Positions 18,510 through 27,074 of a stretch of 64,000 nucleotides of DNA are shown in pieces (the first letter of the stretch is position 1; each line of letters starts with the position of its first letter). Below the pieces are notes generated by a model that did no database searches, was not told where the DNA came from, and saw nothing but the letters and a program-made list of their open reading frames with translations. The position numbers and the translations under genes are program-made. The DNA comes from Candidatus Lindowbacteria bacterium RIFCSPLOWO2_12_FULL_62_27 (GTDB lineage Bacteria; Lindowbacteria; 2-12-FULL-62-27), in NCBI GenBank assembly GCA_001784175.1, contig MFPR01000011.1, positions 19,091 to 83,090 on the forward strand. Reading direction: 5' to 3'.

Positions 18510-21242
18510 ATGGATTCTGTGTCTTTGCCCCCGCCTGAGCGTCCGACATCCATGTCGGACGGTGGGCGGGGACGGCTGACTTCCGTGTCGCCGGAAGATA
18601 CGGCGCGCCGGCCTTCGGCTCCGGGCTGGCGGGATAGAAACATTGCGTGGGTGCCCTGGACGGTGCTGGCCGTCTCCCTCTCGATCTCTGTTTGGGCCTA
18701 TCAGGCGGCGGAAACGGCATTGTCGTTGCGCGACATGATCCGATTTGACGGCCGCGTGGAGGACATCCGGACCGCCATCCGGGACCGGATGCAGGTTTAC
18801 GAGCAGGCCCTTCACGGCGCCCGCGGGCTGTTTGCCGCTTCCAAGTCGGTCGAACGGCTGGAGTGGCGGGAATATATTTCCTCCATCAATATTTCCAAGA
18901 GTTATCCGGGCGTCAAAGGACTCGCGTTTGTTTCCCATGTGCCGCACGCGAAACTGGAGTCGTTTCTTGCGTGGACCCGCGCGGATGGCGCGCCCAACTT
19001 CGAGATACACCCCAAACAGATCCGGGACGATTATTATGTCATCACGTACATCGAGCCGGAACCGGAGAACCGCCGGCTCCTGGGGTTTGACATCGGATCC
19101 GATACGCTGGTTCGCCGGCCGGCGGCCGACCTGTCGGTCGAGGAGGGCCGGGCCATTCTCAGCGGCAAGATACTGTCCGAACACGGCGGCTCGCCGTTTC
19201 TCGGAAGCATTTTCCTGCTTCCTGTGTACCGCACCGGCGCGCCGGTGGGAACCGCCGGCGAGCGGCGTGCGGCGCTCATCGGATGGATTTACGGGCGGCT
19301 CGACGCCCAAGAACTGATGAAAGGCATTCTGGGCGGCGGGCCGGCCGACATCGGGTTTTCCATATATGACGGCATCGAGATGACGGCCGAATCCCGCCTC
19401 TACGAAAAGGCGCCCGACCTTGTCGGCCCACCGGACTACCGTCCCACGTTTTCTCACACGTCGCCGATCGAAGTCGGCCGGCGCGTCTGGATGACCAATT
19501 TTTATTCCCGGCCCGAATTCGACGCGGCCGGCGACCACACCTCCGCGTACCTCGTGCTCATCGCGGGACTCCTCGGCAGCTTTCTGCTCTTCAGCATCAC
19601 CTGGTCGCTCGCGACCACGCGCCGACGCGCCCTGGCCGAGGCCGAACTCATGACCGCCCGGTTCCGCGCGGTCCTCGAGACGGCCTCGGACGCCTTCATC
19701 GCCGTCGACGCCGCCGGCCGCATTTCGGACTGGAACCGCCGCGCGGAACTGACGTTCCGATGGCGCCGGCCGGAGGTTCTCGGCCGAAGCCTGGTGGATC
19801 TTCTGGCGCCGCCAAAATACCGGGAAGCGGTTTTGAAACAGATGCAGGAGTTTCAGGCGAAGGGCGAGAGTCCCTATCTCAACCGCCGGATGGAGTTGAT
19901 CGCCCTGCGCCGGGACGGCAGCGAGTTTCCGGTGGAGGTTACCGTGTGGCCGATCTGGGACGAGCGGGGGTCCTTCACGTTTAACGCCTTCGTCCACGAC
20001 ATCACCGAACGGCAGCGCGCGAGGAAGGATATCCTCATGGCCCGGGATGCGGCCGTGGGGGCCAACCGCGCCAAGAGCGAGTTTCTGGCGAACATGAGCC
20101 ACGAACTGCGCGCGCCGCTCAATTCCATCCTCGGATTCGCCAATATCCTGCTTCAGAACAAGACCGGTTCCCTTCAGGACCCGGACCTCGCTTTCGTCGA
20201 TCGGATCCAGGAAAATGCCGTGCATCTGTTGAATCTCATCAACCAGGTGCTGGACCTTTCCAAGGTCGAAGCGGGCCAGACGGACCTCGAAATCGAGCCT
20301 CTGTACCTCGATGTGCTTGTTCAGGAAACGATCCAGCAGATGGAAAGCCGGGTCTTGGGCCGCGACATCAAACTCCTGACGGATCTCCCGCCCGTCCTCG
20401 CGCCGATCGAAACGGATGCGATCAAACTCAAGCAAATCCTGATCAACCTCATCGGAAACGCGATCAAGTTCACCGAAAAGGGCAGCGTCACCGTCCGGGT
20501 CATGGACGATCCCGAAACACACCACCCGGTCCGGATCGATGTCATCGACACCGGCATCGGCGTCCCCCCCGATTTGCAGGACGCCATCTTCGAGCCTTTT
20601 CAGCAGGGCGATCGCCGCACGTCGCTCAAATACGGCGGCACCGGCCTCGGGCTCAGCATCACGCGGTCGCTGTGCCAGCTCATGGGCTACAAGATTTCGG
20701 TGGAAAGCGTGCGCGGGAAGGGTTCGGTGTTCATGGTCACGATTCCCGCGGAGTCCCTTCGGCGGACCCGCCCCGTGGATGAGGACACGCCGTCGCGTTC
20801 GGCCAGAAAAATTTCTCTTTCGAGAGCGCTGCCCGTGGAGGAGAGCGTGGCCCGGAGTCTCTTTGCGGGCAAATGCGTCCTCGTCATCGACGACGACCCG
20901 GATTCCCGGCTGCTCCTCACGCATTATTTCGGAGATTTCGGCATGCGCGTGATTTCCGCCGGTGGCGGCGACCATGGGATCGCGATGGCGCGGCAAGACC
21001 GGCCGGACCTCATCACCGTCGATCTCATGCTGCCCCAAAAAAACGGCTGGCAGGTCATGCTCGACCTCCAGCGCGATCCGGTCCTCCGGGACATCCCGGT
21101 GATCGTCATCAGCACGATCGCCGACGACAACTGGCAGGCCTTCAACGACAAAATCGACCGGCTGAACAAACCGGTCAACCGGGAGGAGCTGTTTCTCGTT
21201 CTTCGAAAAAATCTCGCCCTGCCCCCTCCGCCCGCCGCTTGA
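18510..21242 (+). CDS. Hybrid sensor histidine kinase: CHASE-PAS-HisKA-HATPase-REC
   Basis: A 910-residue membrane sensor. A first transmembrane helix (about 47-67) is followed by an extracytoplasmic CHASE domain (about 90-290, with YPGVKGLAFVSHVP), a second helix (about 345-368), a PAS domain (about 380-495, VLETASDAFIAVDAAGRISDWNRRAE), and HisKA with phosphoacceptor His531 in NMSHELRAPLNSILG. The HATPase domain has DTGIGVPP and GTGLGLSI. The C-terminal receiver has Asp838 in TVDLMLPQKNGW. CHASE domains bind small external ligands in relatives. No downstream phosphotransfer partner is adjacent. The first ~40 residues are polar and variable, and a second ATG at 18552 is possible, but the promoter position favours 18510. 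Confidence 0.95.
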   Translation: MDSVSLPPPERPTSMSDGGRGRLTSVSPEDTARRPSAPGWRDRNIAWVPWTVLAVSLSISVWAYQAAETALSLRDMIRFDGRVEDIRTAIRDRMQVYEQALHGARGLFAASKSVERLEWREYISSINISKSYPGVKGLAFVSHVPHAKLESFLAWTRADGAPNFEIHPKQIRDDYYVITYIEPEPENRRLLGFDIGSDTLVRRPAADLSVEEGRAILSGKILSEHGGSPFLGSIFLLPVYRTGAPVGTAGERRAALIGWIYGRLDAQELMKGILGGGPADIGFSIYDGIEMTAESRLYEKAPDLVGPPDYRPTFSHTSPIEVGRRVWMTNFYSRPEFDAAGDHTSAYLVLIAGLLGSFLLFSITWSLATTRRRALAEAELMTARFRAVLETASDAFIAVDAAGRISDWNRRAELTFRWRRPEVLGRSLVDLLAPPKYREAVLKQMQEFQAKGESPYLNRRMELIALRRDGSEFPVEVTVWPIWDERGSFTFNAFVHDITERQRARKDILMARDAAVGANRAKSEFLANMSHELRAPLNSILGFANILLQNKTGSLQDPDLAFVDRIQENAVHLLNLINQVLDLSKVEAGQTDLEIEPLYLDVLVQETIQQMESRVLGRDIKLLTDLPPVLAPIETDAIKLKQILINLIGNAIKFTEKGSVTVRVMDDPETHHPVRIDVIDTGIGVPPDLQDAIFEPFQQGDRRTSLKYGGTGLGLSITRSLCQLMGYKISVESVRGKGSVFMVTIPAESLRRTRPVDEDTPSRSARKISLSRALPVEESVARSLFAGKCVLVIDDDPDSRLLLTHYFGDFGMRVISAGGGDHGIAMARQDRPDLITVDLMLPQKNGWQVMLDLQRDPVLRDIPVIVISTIADDNWQAFNDKIDRLNKPVNREELFLVLRKNLALPPPPAA

Positions 21243-21249
21243 TTTGCAC

Positions 21250-21278
21250 TTGTGAAGCCCCGCGTGGTCTGCTATAGA
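21250..21278 (+). promoter_or_regulatory. Promoter of the arg-lys cluster
   Basis: TTGTGA, 17 nt, TATAGA preceded by TGC (extended -10). Transcription would start near 21285 and give a leader of about 45 nt. The leader contains an alternating AT run followed by an eight-G tract, a C and five more Gs (21306-21319) just before argB. I see no clear ArgR box. Confidence 0.55.
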
Positions 21279-21328
21279 AGGTCGTCCTCTCCATATTATA
21301 TATAGGGGGGGGCGGGGGTGGTGACAGT

Positions 21329-22240
21329 ATGACAGCTCGGCCGAAGATCGTGGATGCCGGCCTGCGGGCGAAAATTCTGTCCGAGGCGCTTCCCTACATA
21401 CGGGCCTTCAACGGTAAAACCATCGTCATCAAGTACGGCGGCAGCGCGCAGGTTGCGTCCGACCTCAAGGAGGGCTTTGCGCAGGATATTGTGCTCCTCA
21501 AGTATGTCGGGATCCGCCCGGTCATCGTCCACGGCGGTGGCGAGCAGGTGTCGGACATGATGGAGAAGCTGGGCAAGGACCCGAAATTCGTCGACGGCCT
21601 GCGGGTCACGGACCCGGAAACGATGGAAGTCGTCGAGATGGTCCTGGGCGGGCGGCTCAACAAGGAGATCGTCGCGCGGATCAACAAACACGGCGGGTCG
21701 GCCGTCGGACTCACCGGCAAGGACGGCCGGCTGATGCAGGCGGTCAAGAAAAAACCGAAACGGCTGGTGGACGTCGAGGGCCGGGAGAAGCTCGTCGATC
21801 TGGGGTTGGTGGGCGACATCGAGAAAATTGATTCGCGCATCCTGGAAATCCTGCTGGCCAACGATTTCATTCCGGTCGTCGCCCCGGTCGGCGTCACGGC
21901 CGACGGCGTCAGCCTCAACGTCAACGCTGACACCGCCGCCGGATCCATCGCCGCCGCGCTCCGGGCGGCCCGGCTCATCTACCTGACGGACGTCCCGGGC
22001 TTGTTGAAGGACGAAAAGGACGACGACAGCCTCATCTCGACGGTTCGGCTGTCCGAAGTGGACGATCTTCGGGAGGCCGGCGTGATTTCGGGTGGGATGA
22101 TCCCCAAGATCGAGTCGGTGACCCAGGCGATCTACACCGGCGTCGAAAAAGCCCATTTCATCGACGGCCGGGTGCCCCGGTCCCTCCTGCTCGAGCTCTT
22201 CACCGATGAGGGCATCGGCACGGAAATCATCCAGAGCTGA
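21329..22240 (+). CDS. argB: Acetylglutamate kinase
   Basis: Phosphorylates N-acetyl-L-glutamate, the second step of arginine synthesis. The 303-residue length is typical. The amino-acid kinase fold is clear: KTIVIKYGGSAQ (phosphate loop), PVIVHGGGEQVSDMMEKLG (substrate site), LNVNADTAAGSIAAALRAARLIYLTDVPG and the C-terminal GGMIPKIESVTQAI. An N-terminal helical extension (LRAKILSEALPYIRAFNGK) is the kind seen in arginine-inhibited hexameric enzymes. It opens the large biosynthetic cluster; argA/argJ and argC are not in the window. The stop is followed one base later by the argD ATG. Confidence 0.97.
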   Translation: MTARPKIVDAGLRAKILSEALPYIRAFNGKTIVIKYGGSAQVASDLKEGFAQDIVLLKYVGIRPVIVHGGGEQVSDMMEKLGKDPKFVDGLRVTDPETMEVVEMVLGGRLNKEIVARINKHGGSAVGLTGKDGRLMQAVKKKPKRLVDVEGREKLVDLGLVGDIEKIDSRILEILLANDFIPVVAPVGVTADGVSLNVNADTAAGSIAAALRAARLIYLTDVPGLLKDEKDDDSLISTVRLSEVDDLREAGVISGGMIPKIESVTQAIYTGVEKAHFIDGRVPRSLLLELFTDEGIGTEIIQS

Positions 22241-22241
22241 C

Positions 22242-23438
22242 ATGGCCACAAATCTCGCCGCGCGCGCCTCCAGGGTTTTGATGAATACCTACGGCCCGCG
22301 CAGTCTTTCGTTCGTGAGGGGCCGCGGCGTCTGGGTGTGGGACGCGGCCGGAAAAAAATATCTCGACCTTCTGGGCGGCGTCGCCGTCAACGCGCTCGGC
22401 CACTGCCATCCGGCCGTCGTCCGCGCCATTTGCGCGCAGGCGCGGAAAATCCTGCACGTGTCCAACCTCTACCTGATCGAACCCCAGATCCGGCTGGCCG
22501 AGGAACTCGTCGAGTCCACCTTTGCGGACCGCGCCTTCTTCTGCAACAGCGGGACCGAGGCCAACGAGGCGGCGCTGAAACTGGCGCGAAAGTTTTTCTT
22601 TCTCAAAAAGGAAAGCCGCGACCATCTGGTCGCGTTTCAGAATTCCTTTCACGGCCGCACGACCGGGTCCCTCGCGCTGACCGCGCAGGAAAAATATCAG
22701 AAGGCCTTCCGGCCGCTGTTGCCGGTCAACGTCGCGCGCTTTAACGATCTCGGCGACGCGGACCGGATGATCACGCCGGGCACGGCGGCGGTGTTTGTCG
22801 AACTGGTCCAGGGCGAGGGCGGGATGGAAACGGCGACCGCGACGTTCCTGGCCGGCCTTCGGAGAATTTGCTCCCGGCGCGGCGCGCTCCTGGTGTACGA
22901 CGAAGTCCAGACCGGAAACGGCCGCACCGGCGACCTGTTCGCCTACCAGCACTTTGGCGAGCGGTTGGCCCCGGACCTGCTGACCACCGCGAAGGGCTTG
23001 GCGGGCGGCGTGCCCATCGGGGCGCTCCTCGCGCGTCGGCCGTACGCGGACGCGTTCGAGGCGGGGGACCACGCGGCGACGTTCGGCGGAAACTTTCTTG
23101 CCTGCGCCTCCGCGTTGGCGGCGTTTCGCGTGCTGTCGTCGGCGTCGTTTCTGAAGTCCGTCCGGGACCGCTCGGCCGTGCTGTGGGCGCGGTTGAGAGC
23201 GGTGAAGGAACGCTTTCCGGACAAGATCGAGACGCTGCGAGGGCTGGGCATGATGGCGGGGCTGAAACTTCGGTTACCATTTTCCTCCAAGACACTCCGC
23301 GAGCGCCTTCAGGCGCGGCGGGTCCTCACGGGGATTTCCGGCGAGTCCGTCCTGCGCCTCACACCGCCGCTCGTGATCTCCCGCATGGAAATTCTTCTGG
23401 GCGTTCGGGCTATCGAAGAGGAGGTGGCGGCGCTGTGA
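22242..23438 (+). CDS. argD: Acetylornithine aminotransferase
   Basis: A PLP enzyme converting N-acetylglutamate semialdehyde to N-acetylornithine, and possibly acting in the succinyl-DAP route in other species. The 398 residues carry the class III aminotransferase marks: NSGTEANEAALKLAR, FHGRTTGSLALTAQEKYQ, VYDEVQTGNGRTG and TTAKGLAGGVPIGALL with the PLP lysine in TAKG. Because lysine is evidently made here by the DapL route, a dual role in lysine synthesis is not needed. It overlaps argF by one base (TGATG arrangement). Confidence 0.96.
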   Translation: MATNLAARASRVLMNTYGPRSLSFVRGRGVWVWDAAGKKYLDLLGGVAVNALGHCHPAVVRAICAQARKILHVSNLYLIEPQIRLAEELVESTFADRAFFCNSGTEANEAALKLARKFFFLKKESRDHLVAFQNSFHGRTTGSLALTAQEKYQKAFRPLLPVNVARFNDLGDADRMITPGTAAVFVELVQGEGGMETATATFLAGLRRICSRRGALLVYDEVQTGNGRTGDLFAYQHFGERLAPDLLTTAKGLAGGVPIGALLARRPYADAFEAGDHAATFGGNFLACASALAAFRVLSSASFLKSVRDRSAVLWARLRAVKERFPDKIETLRGLGMMAGLKLRLPFSSKTLRERLQARRVLTGISGESVLRLTPPLVISRMEILLGVRAIEEEVAAL

Positions 23439-24421
23439 TGAAACATCTGGTGTCCCTCAACGACGTGTCGCCGGCCGATCTCCAGGCGCTCCTCGCGGTC
23501 TCCCGGAAAGTCAAAGCGGCCCGGTCCGCGAAAACGGCGCCGCTCTTCCGGCCGCTTCTGAATGCCTCAGTCGCGTTGCTGTTCGAAAAACCGTCGCTCC
23601 GGACGCGCGTGACGTTCGAAGTCGCCGTCACTGAACTTGGCGGTCATCCCATTTACCTCGGCCCGCAGGAGGTGGGCTTGGGCAGGCGCGAGAGCGTTTC
23701 AGACATCGCGCAAAATATGTCCCGCTGGATTCACGCCATCGTCGCGCGCACCTTCCAGCACGAAAGCGTCGCCGGCCTGGCGCGCACCGCGCGGGTCCCG
23801 GTCATCAACGCGCTGACGGACCGCGAGCATCCCTGCCAGGCCGTCGGGGACATTCTGACGATTCTGGAGCGGCGGGGCCGGCTCAAAGGCTTGACGCTGG
23901 CGTTTGTCGGGGACGGGAACAATGTCTGCAATTCTCTCCTGTATGCCGCCGCCAAAACCGGCCTGTCGATGCGCGTCGCCTGTCCCCCGGGCTTTGAGCC
24001 GGCGGCGGATGTGCTGGCCGCGGCGCGGGCCGCGGCGCGGATTTCCGGCGCGCGCCTCGCGGTGACGCACGATCCGGTCGAGGCGGTGCGCAATGCCGAT
24101 GCTGTGTATACCGATGTGTGGGTGAGCATGGGCTTCGAATCGGAGGCCGCCCCGCGCCGGCAGGCGTTTGAGTTTTACCGCGTCGACGGCCCGCTCATGT
24201 CGAGGGCCCGGCCGGACGCGATCTTTCTCCATTGTCTGCCCGCCCGGCGCGGCGAAGAGGTGACGGACGAGGTCATGGACGGGAAACAATCCGCGGTGCT
24301 CGATCAGGCTGAAAACCGCCTGCACTCGGCCAAGGCGGTCCTGCTGGCCGTGATGGCGCCGGCGGTGTTTGGAAAACTTGCGGCTTTGGGCCGGCGAAAA
24401 ACGAGAAGGAGATCAGGATGA
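23438..24421 (+). CDS. argF: Ornithine carbamoyltransferase
   Basis: Makes citrulline from ornithine and carbamoyl phosphate. The 327-residue protein has the carbamoyl-phosphate site EKPSLRTRVTFE, the DREHPCQAVGD segment, FVGDGNNVCNSL and the ornithine-loop HCLPA. The variant SLRTR in place of STRTR is common. The C-terminus ends in a basic tail (GRRKTRRRSG) beyond the usual domain. The stop overlaps the argG start by ATGA. Confidence 0.96.
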   Translation: MKHLVSLNDVSPADLQALLAVSRKVKAARSAKTAPLFRPLLNASVALLFEKPSLRTRVTFEVAVTELGGHPIYLGPQEVGLGRRESVSDIAQNMSRWIHAIVARTFQHESVAGLARTARVPVINALTDREHPCQAVGDILTILERRGRLKGLTLAFVGDGNNVCNSLLYAAAKTGLSMRVACPPGFEPAADVLAAARAAARISGARLAVTHDPVEAVRNADAVYTDVWVSMGFESEAAPRRQAFEFYRVDGPLMSRARPDAIFLHCLPARRGEEVTDEVMDGKQSAVLDQAENRLHSAKAVLLAVMAPAVFGKLAALGRRKTRRRSG

Positions 24422-25635
24422 AAAGGGAAATTCGAAAAGTGGTGCTCGCCTATTCCGGCGGGCTCGACACCAGCGTCATCGTCCGGTGGCTCATCAACAA
24501 ATACGGCTGCGAGGTCATCGGCTACAACGCCAACCTCGGCATCGCCGAATCCCGACGCGACCTTGACCGGCGGTTAAAGCTGGCCGGCGGAAAACGGATG
24601 GTCATGGAGGACATCCGCCGGGAGTTTTTGGAGGACTACTGTTTCCCCGCGATGCGCGCGGGCGCCGTCTACGAGGGGAAATACCTCCTGGCGACGGCCC
24701 TGTCCCGGCCGCTCATCGCGCAAAAGCTCATCGAGATCGCGCGCCGGGAAAAAGCCGATGCGGTCGCGCATGGATGCACGGGCAAGGGAAACGACCAGGT
24801 CCGGTTTGAGATCACGACCAAGGCCCTCGCGCCGGACGTCGAAGTCCTCGCGCCCGTGCGCGAATGGGAATTCAAAACCCGCGACGAGGAGATCGCCTAC
24901 GCCCGCGAGTACGGCATCCCGGTCACCGCGACCAAGAAAAATCCCTACAGCTATGACCGCAATCTCTGGGGTATCTCCATCGAGTGTGGCCCCCTCGAGG
25001 ATCCCTACCGGGAGCCCCCGGAGGGCGCGTTCGTCATCACGTCATCGCCGGCCGGCGCACCCGCAAAATCCGTAGTCATCACCATCGGATTTTCGAAAGG
25101 CGTTCCCGTTTCGCTCAACGGGCGGAACATGGGCCCGGTCGATCTCGTCGAACGGCTCACGGCGCTCGGCGCGCGGCACGGGATCGGCCGCGTGGACCTC
25201 GTGGAAAACCGGCTGGTCGGAATCAAGTCCCGGGAGGTCTATGAACAACCCGCTTCGACGATTCTGCACGCGGCCTACCGCGAGCTTTTGTCGATGGTGG
25301 CCGACCGCGACACGCTCCATCTCATGCCGGCGCTGTCCGACCGGTACGCCCAGCTCGTCTATGACGGATTCTGGTTCACACCGCTTCGGCATGCGCTCGA
25401 CGCATTTTTCGGAAAAATCGCCGCAGGGGTCACGGGCGAGGTCCGGCTCCGTCTCTTGCGCGGCTCTTGCATCCCGATCGGCCGCCGGTCGCCCAACGCG
25501 CTCTATCAGGAAAAACTCGCAACCTACGGAGCGGCGGACGTGTTTGACCAGTCAGCTTCGGTCGGCTTTATCAAGATTCTGGGTTTACCTGTGGAAGTGC
25601 GCGCGCGTCTCAGAAAGGGCCGGCCGCACGCCTGA
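24418..25635 (+). CDS. argG: Argininosuccinate synthase
   Basis: Condenses citrulline and aspartate with ATP. The 405-residue enzyme starts VVLAYSGGLDTSVIVRWL, the N-type ATP pyrophosphatase P-loop, and continues with HGCTGKGNDQVRFE and WGISIECGPLEDP, all in the usual order. AGGATGA provides a weak Shine-Dalgarno and the coupling overlap with argF. Its length and motifs are normal for the family. Confidence 0.97.
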   Translation: MKREIRKVVLAYSGGLDTSVIVRWLINKYGCEVIGYNANLGIAESRRDLDRRLKLAGGKRMVMEDIRREFLEDYCFPAMRAGAVYEGKYLLATALSRPLIAQKLIEIARREKADAVAHGCTGKGNDQVRFEITTKALAPDVEVLAPVREWEFKTRDEEIAYAREYGIPVTATKKNPYSYDRNLWGISIECGPLEDPYREPPEGAFVITSSPAGAPAKSVVITIGFSKGVPVSLNGRNMGPVDLVERLTALGARHGIGRVDLVENRLVGIKSREVYEQPASTILHAAYRELLSMVADRDTLHLMPALSDRYAQLVYDGFWFTPLRHALDAFFGKIAAGVTGEVRLRLLRGSCIPIGRRSPNALYQEKLATYGAADVFDQSASVGFIKILGLPVEVRARLRKGRPHA

Positions 25636-25638
25636 CCC

Positions 25639-27072
25639 ATGACTGACCCACAGGCGCCGACGCCGGAATCCAAAATCCAAAATCCAAAATCCAAAATCTC
25701 CGGAATGATGTGGGGCGGCCGCATGAAGGGCAAGCTCGACCGCCGCGCGCTGGAGTTTTCGTCTTCCATCGCGCTGGACATCCGGCTCCTGCCCTACGAC
25801 GTGTTGGCCAGCATCGCGTGGGCCGAGGCGATCCGGAAAGCCGGCATTCTCTCTGCGGGAGAGCTTCGGCGCATGAAAGGCGCGCTCCGCCTGATTGCCC
25901 GCGAGCCGATTCCGTCCCCTGCGGAACTCGCAGTCTACGAGGACGTTCACAGCTTCGTCGAATCCCGCCTGCGCGACCGGATCGGCGACACGGCCGACAA
26001 ACTGCATACCGGCCGATCAAGAAACGACCAGGTCCTGACCGACGTCGCGCTCTACATCCGGCGGTCGGCCGACCGGATCGTGCGGGAATTGAAAAATCTT
26101 TCGAAGGTTTTCTTGAACCTCGCGTCCAAAAACAAAAAAGTTCCCATGCCGGGCTTTACGCACTTGCAGCCGGCCCAGGTCGTCACCCTCGGCGCGCATT
26201 TCATGGCCTACGCCGAAATGTTTCTCCGCGATCTCGGCCGAATCAAGCTGCTCCTCCAGCCGCTCGACGCCTGTCCGCTCGGGTCCGGCGCCATCGGCGG
26301 AACCACCATCCCGGTCGACCGCGACTTTCTCGCGCGCCGGCTTGGCTTTCCGCGGCCGACGGCCAGCGCCATGGAGACGATCGCCGGCCGCGACCTCGCC
26401 AGCGATTTCCTCTACGCGCTGACCATCCTCATGATTCATCTTTCAAGATTCTCGGAGGAGGTCATCCTCTGGTCCAACCCCTACTTCGGATTTGTCCGCC
26501 TGCCCGACCGGTTTTCGACCGGCTCGTCCCTCATGCCGCAAAAACGAAATCCGGATTTGTCGGAACTCACGCGCGGCCGCGCCGCCCGCGCCATCGCCGA
26601 TCTCACAGGCATCTTGACGCTCCAGAAAGGCCTGCCCCTCACGTACAATCGTGACCTGCAGGAGGACAAGGTGTATCTGTTCGATCTCGTCGATCTCGTC
26701 ACCGCCACCCTCCGGGTTCACGTCCGCATGGTGCCGCGGTTTAAATTCAACCGCAAACGGCTCCGGGAAGCCTGCTCCGTCGGATACATGGAGGCCACGG
26801 ACCTTGCGGAGTATCTCGCCAAAAAAGGCGTGCCCTTCCGCCAGGCCCACGAGATCATCGGCCGGCTGGTCGCGCGCCTCGAGCGCCGCCGCCGGAAATT
26901 CCGCGACCTGACGCTGAAGGACCTTCAGGCATTTGACCCCCGCTTCGGCCCGGATGTCGTGGCCCTGCTGAACGCCGAGCAATCACCGTGGAGGAAGCAG
27001 ACCTACGGCTCCGTGTCGCCGGAATCCGTCGGCCGCCGCGTCATCCGCCTCCGGCTGACGAGGATTTATTAG
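25639..27072 (+). CDS. argH: Argininosuccinate lyase
   Basis: Cleaves argininosuccinate to arginine and fumarate. The fumarase/aspartase-superfamily markers are WGGRMKGKLD at the start, HTGRSRNDQVLTDVALY, GFTHLQPAQ, and the signature GSSLMPQKRNPD. From the ATG at 25639 the protein would carry about 22 extra residues encoded largely by a 7-bp tandem repeat (four ATCCAAA units, 25668-25695). The family normally starts close to the WGGR motif, so the ATG at 25705 or 25708 is a serious alternative. The gene follows argG by three bases. Confidence 0.95.
   Translation: MTDPQAPTPESKIQNPKSKISGMMWGGRMKGKLDRRALEFSSSIALDIRLLPYDVLASIAWAEAIRKAGILSAGELRRMKGALRLIAREPIPSPAELAVYEDVHSFVESRLRDRIGDTADKLHTGRSRNDQVLTDVALYIRRSADRIVRELKNLSKVFLNLASKNKKVPMPGFTHLQPAQVVTLGAHFMAYAEMFLRDLGRIKLLLQPLDACPLGSGAIGGTTIPVDRDFLARRLGFPRPTASAMETIAGRDLASDFLYALTILMIHLSRFSEEVILWSNPYFGFVRLPDRFSTGSSLMPQKRNPDLSELTRGRAARAIADLTGILTLQKGLPLTYNRDLQEDKVYLFDLVDLVTATLRVHVRMVPRFKFNRKRLREACSVGYMEATDLAEYLAKKGVPFRQAHEIIGRLVARLERRRRKFRDLTLKDLQAFDPRFGPDVVALLNAEQSPWRKQTYGSVSPESVGRRVIRLRLTRIY
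25668..25695 (+). repeat. 7-bp tandem repeat in argH 5' region
   Basis: Four perfect copies of ATCCAAA in a row. Shorter versions of the same CCAAAAT-like string occur near 7519 and 7826. The repeat is AT-rich against a GC-rich background and falls either inside the argH N-terminus or in its leader. Confidence 0.85.
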
Positions 27073-27074
27073 AG

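Noticed and set aside
22242-23438. argD acting as the succinyl-DAP aminotransferase
   Set aside because: The cluster carries dapL and no dapD or dapE, so the acylated route is not supported here.
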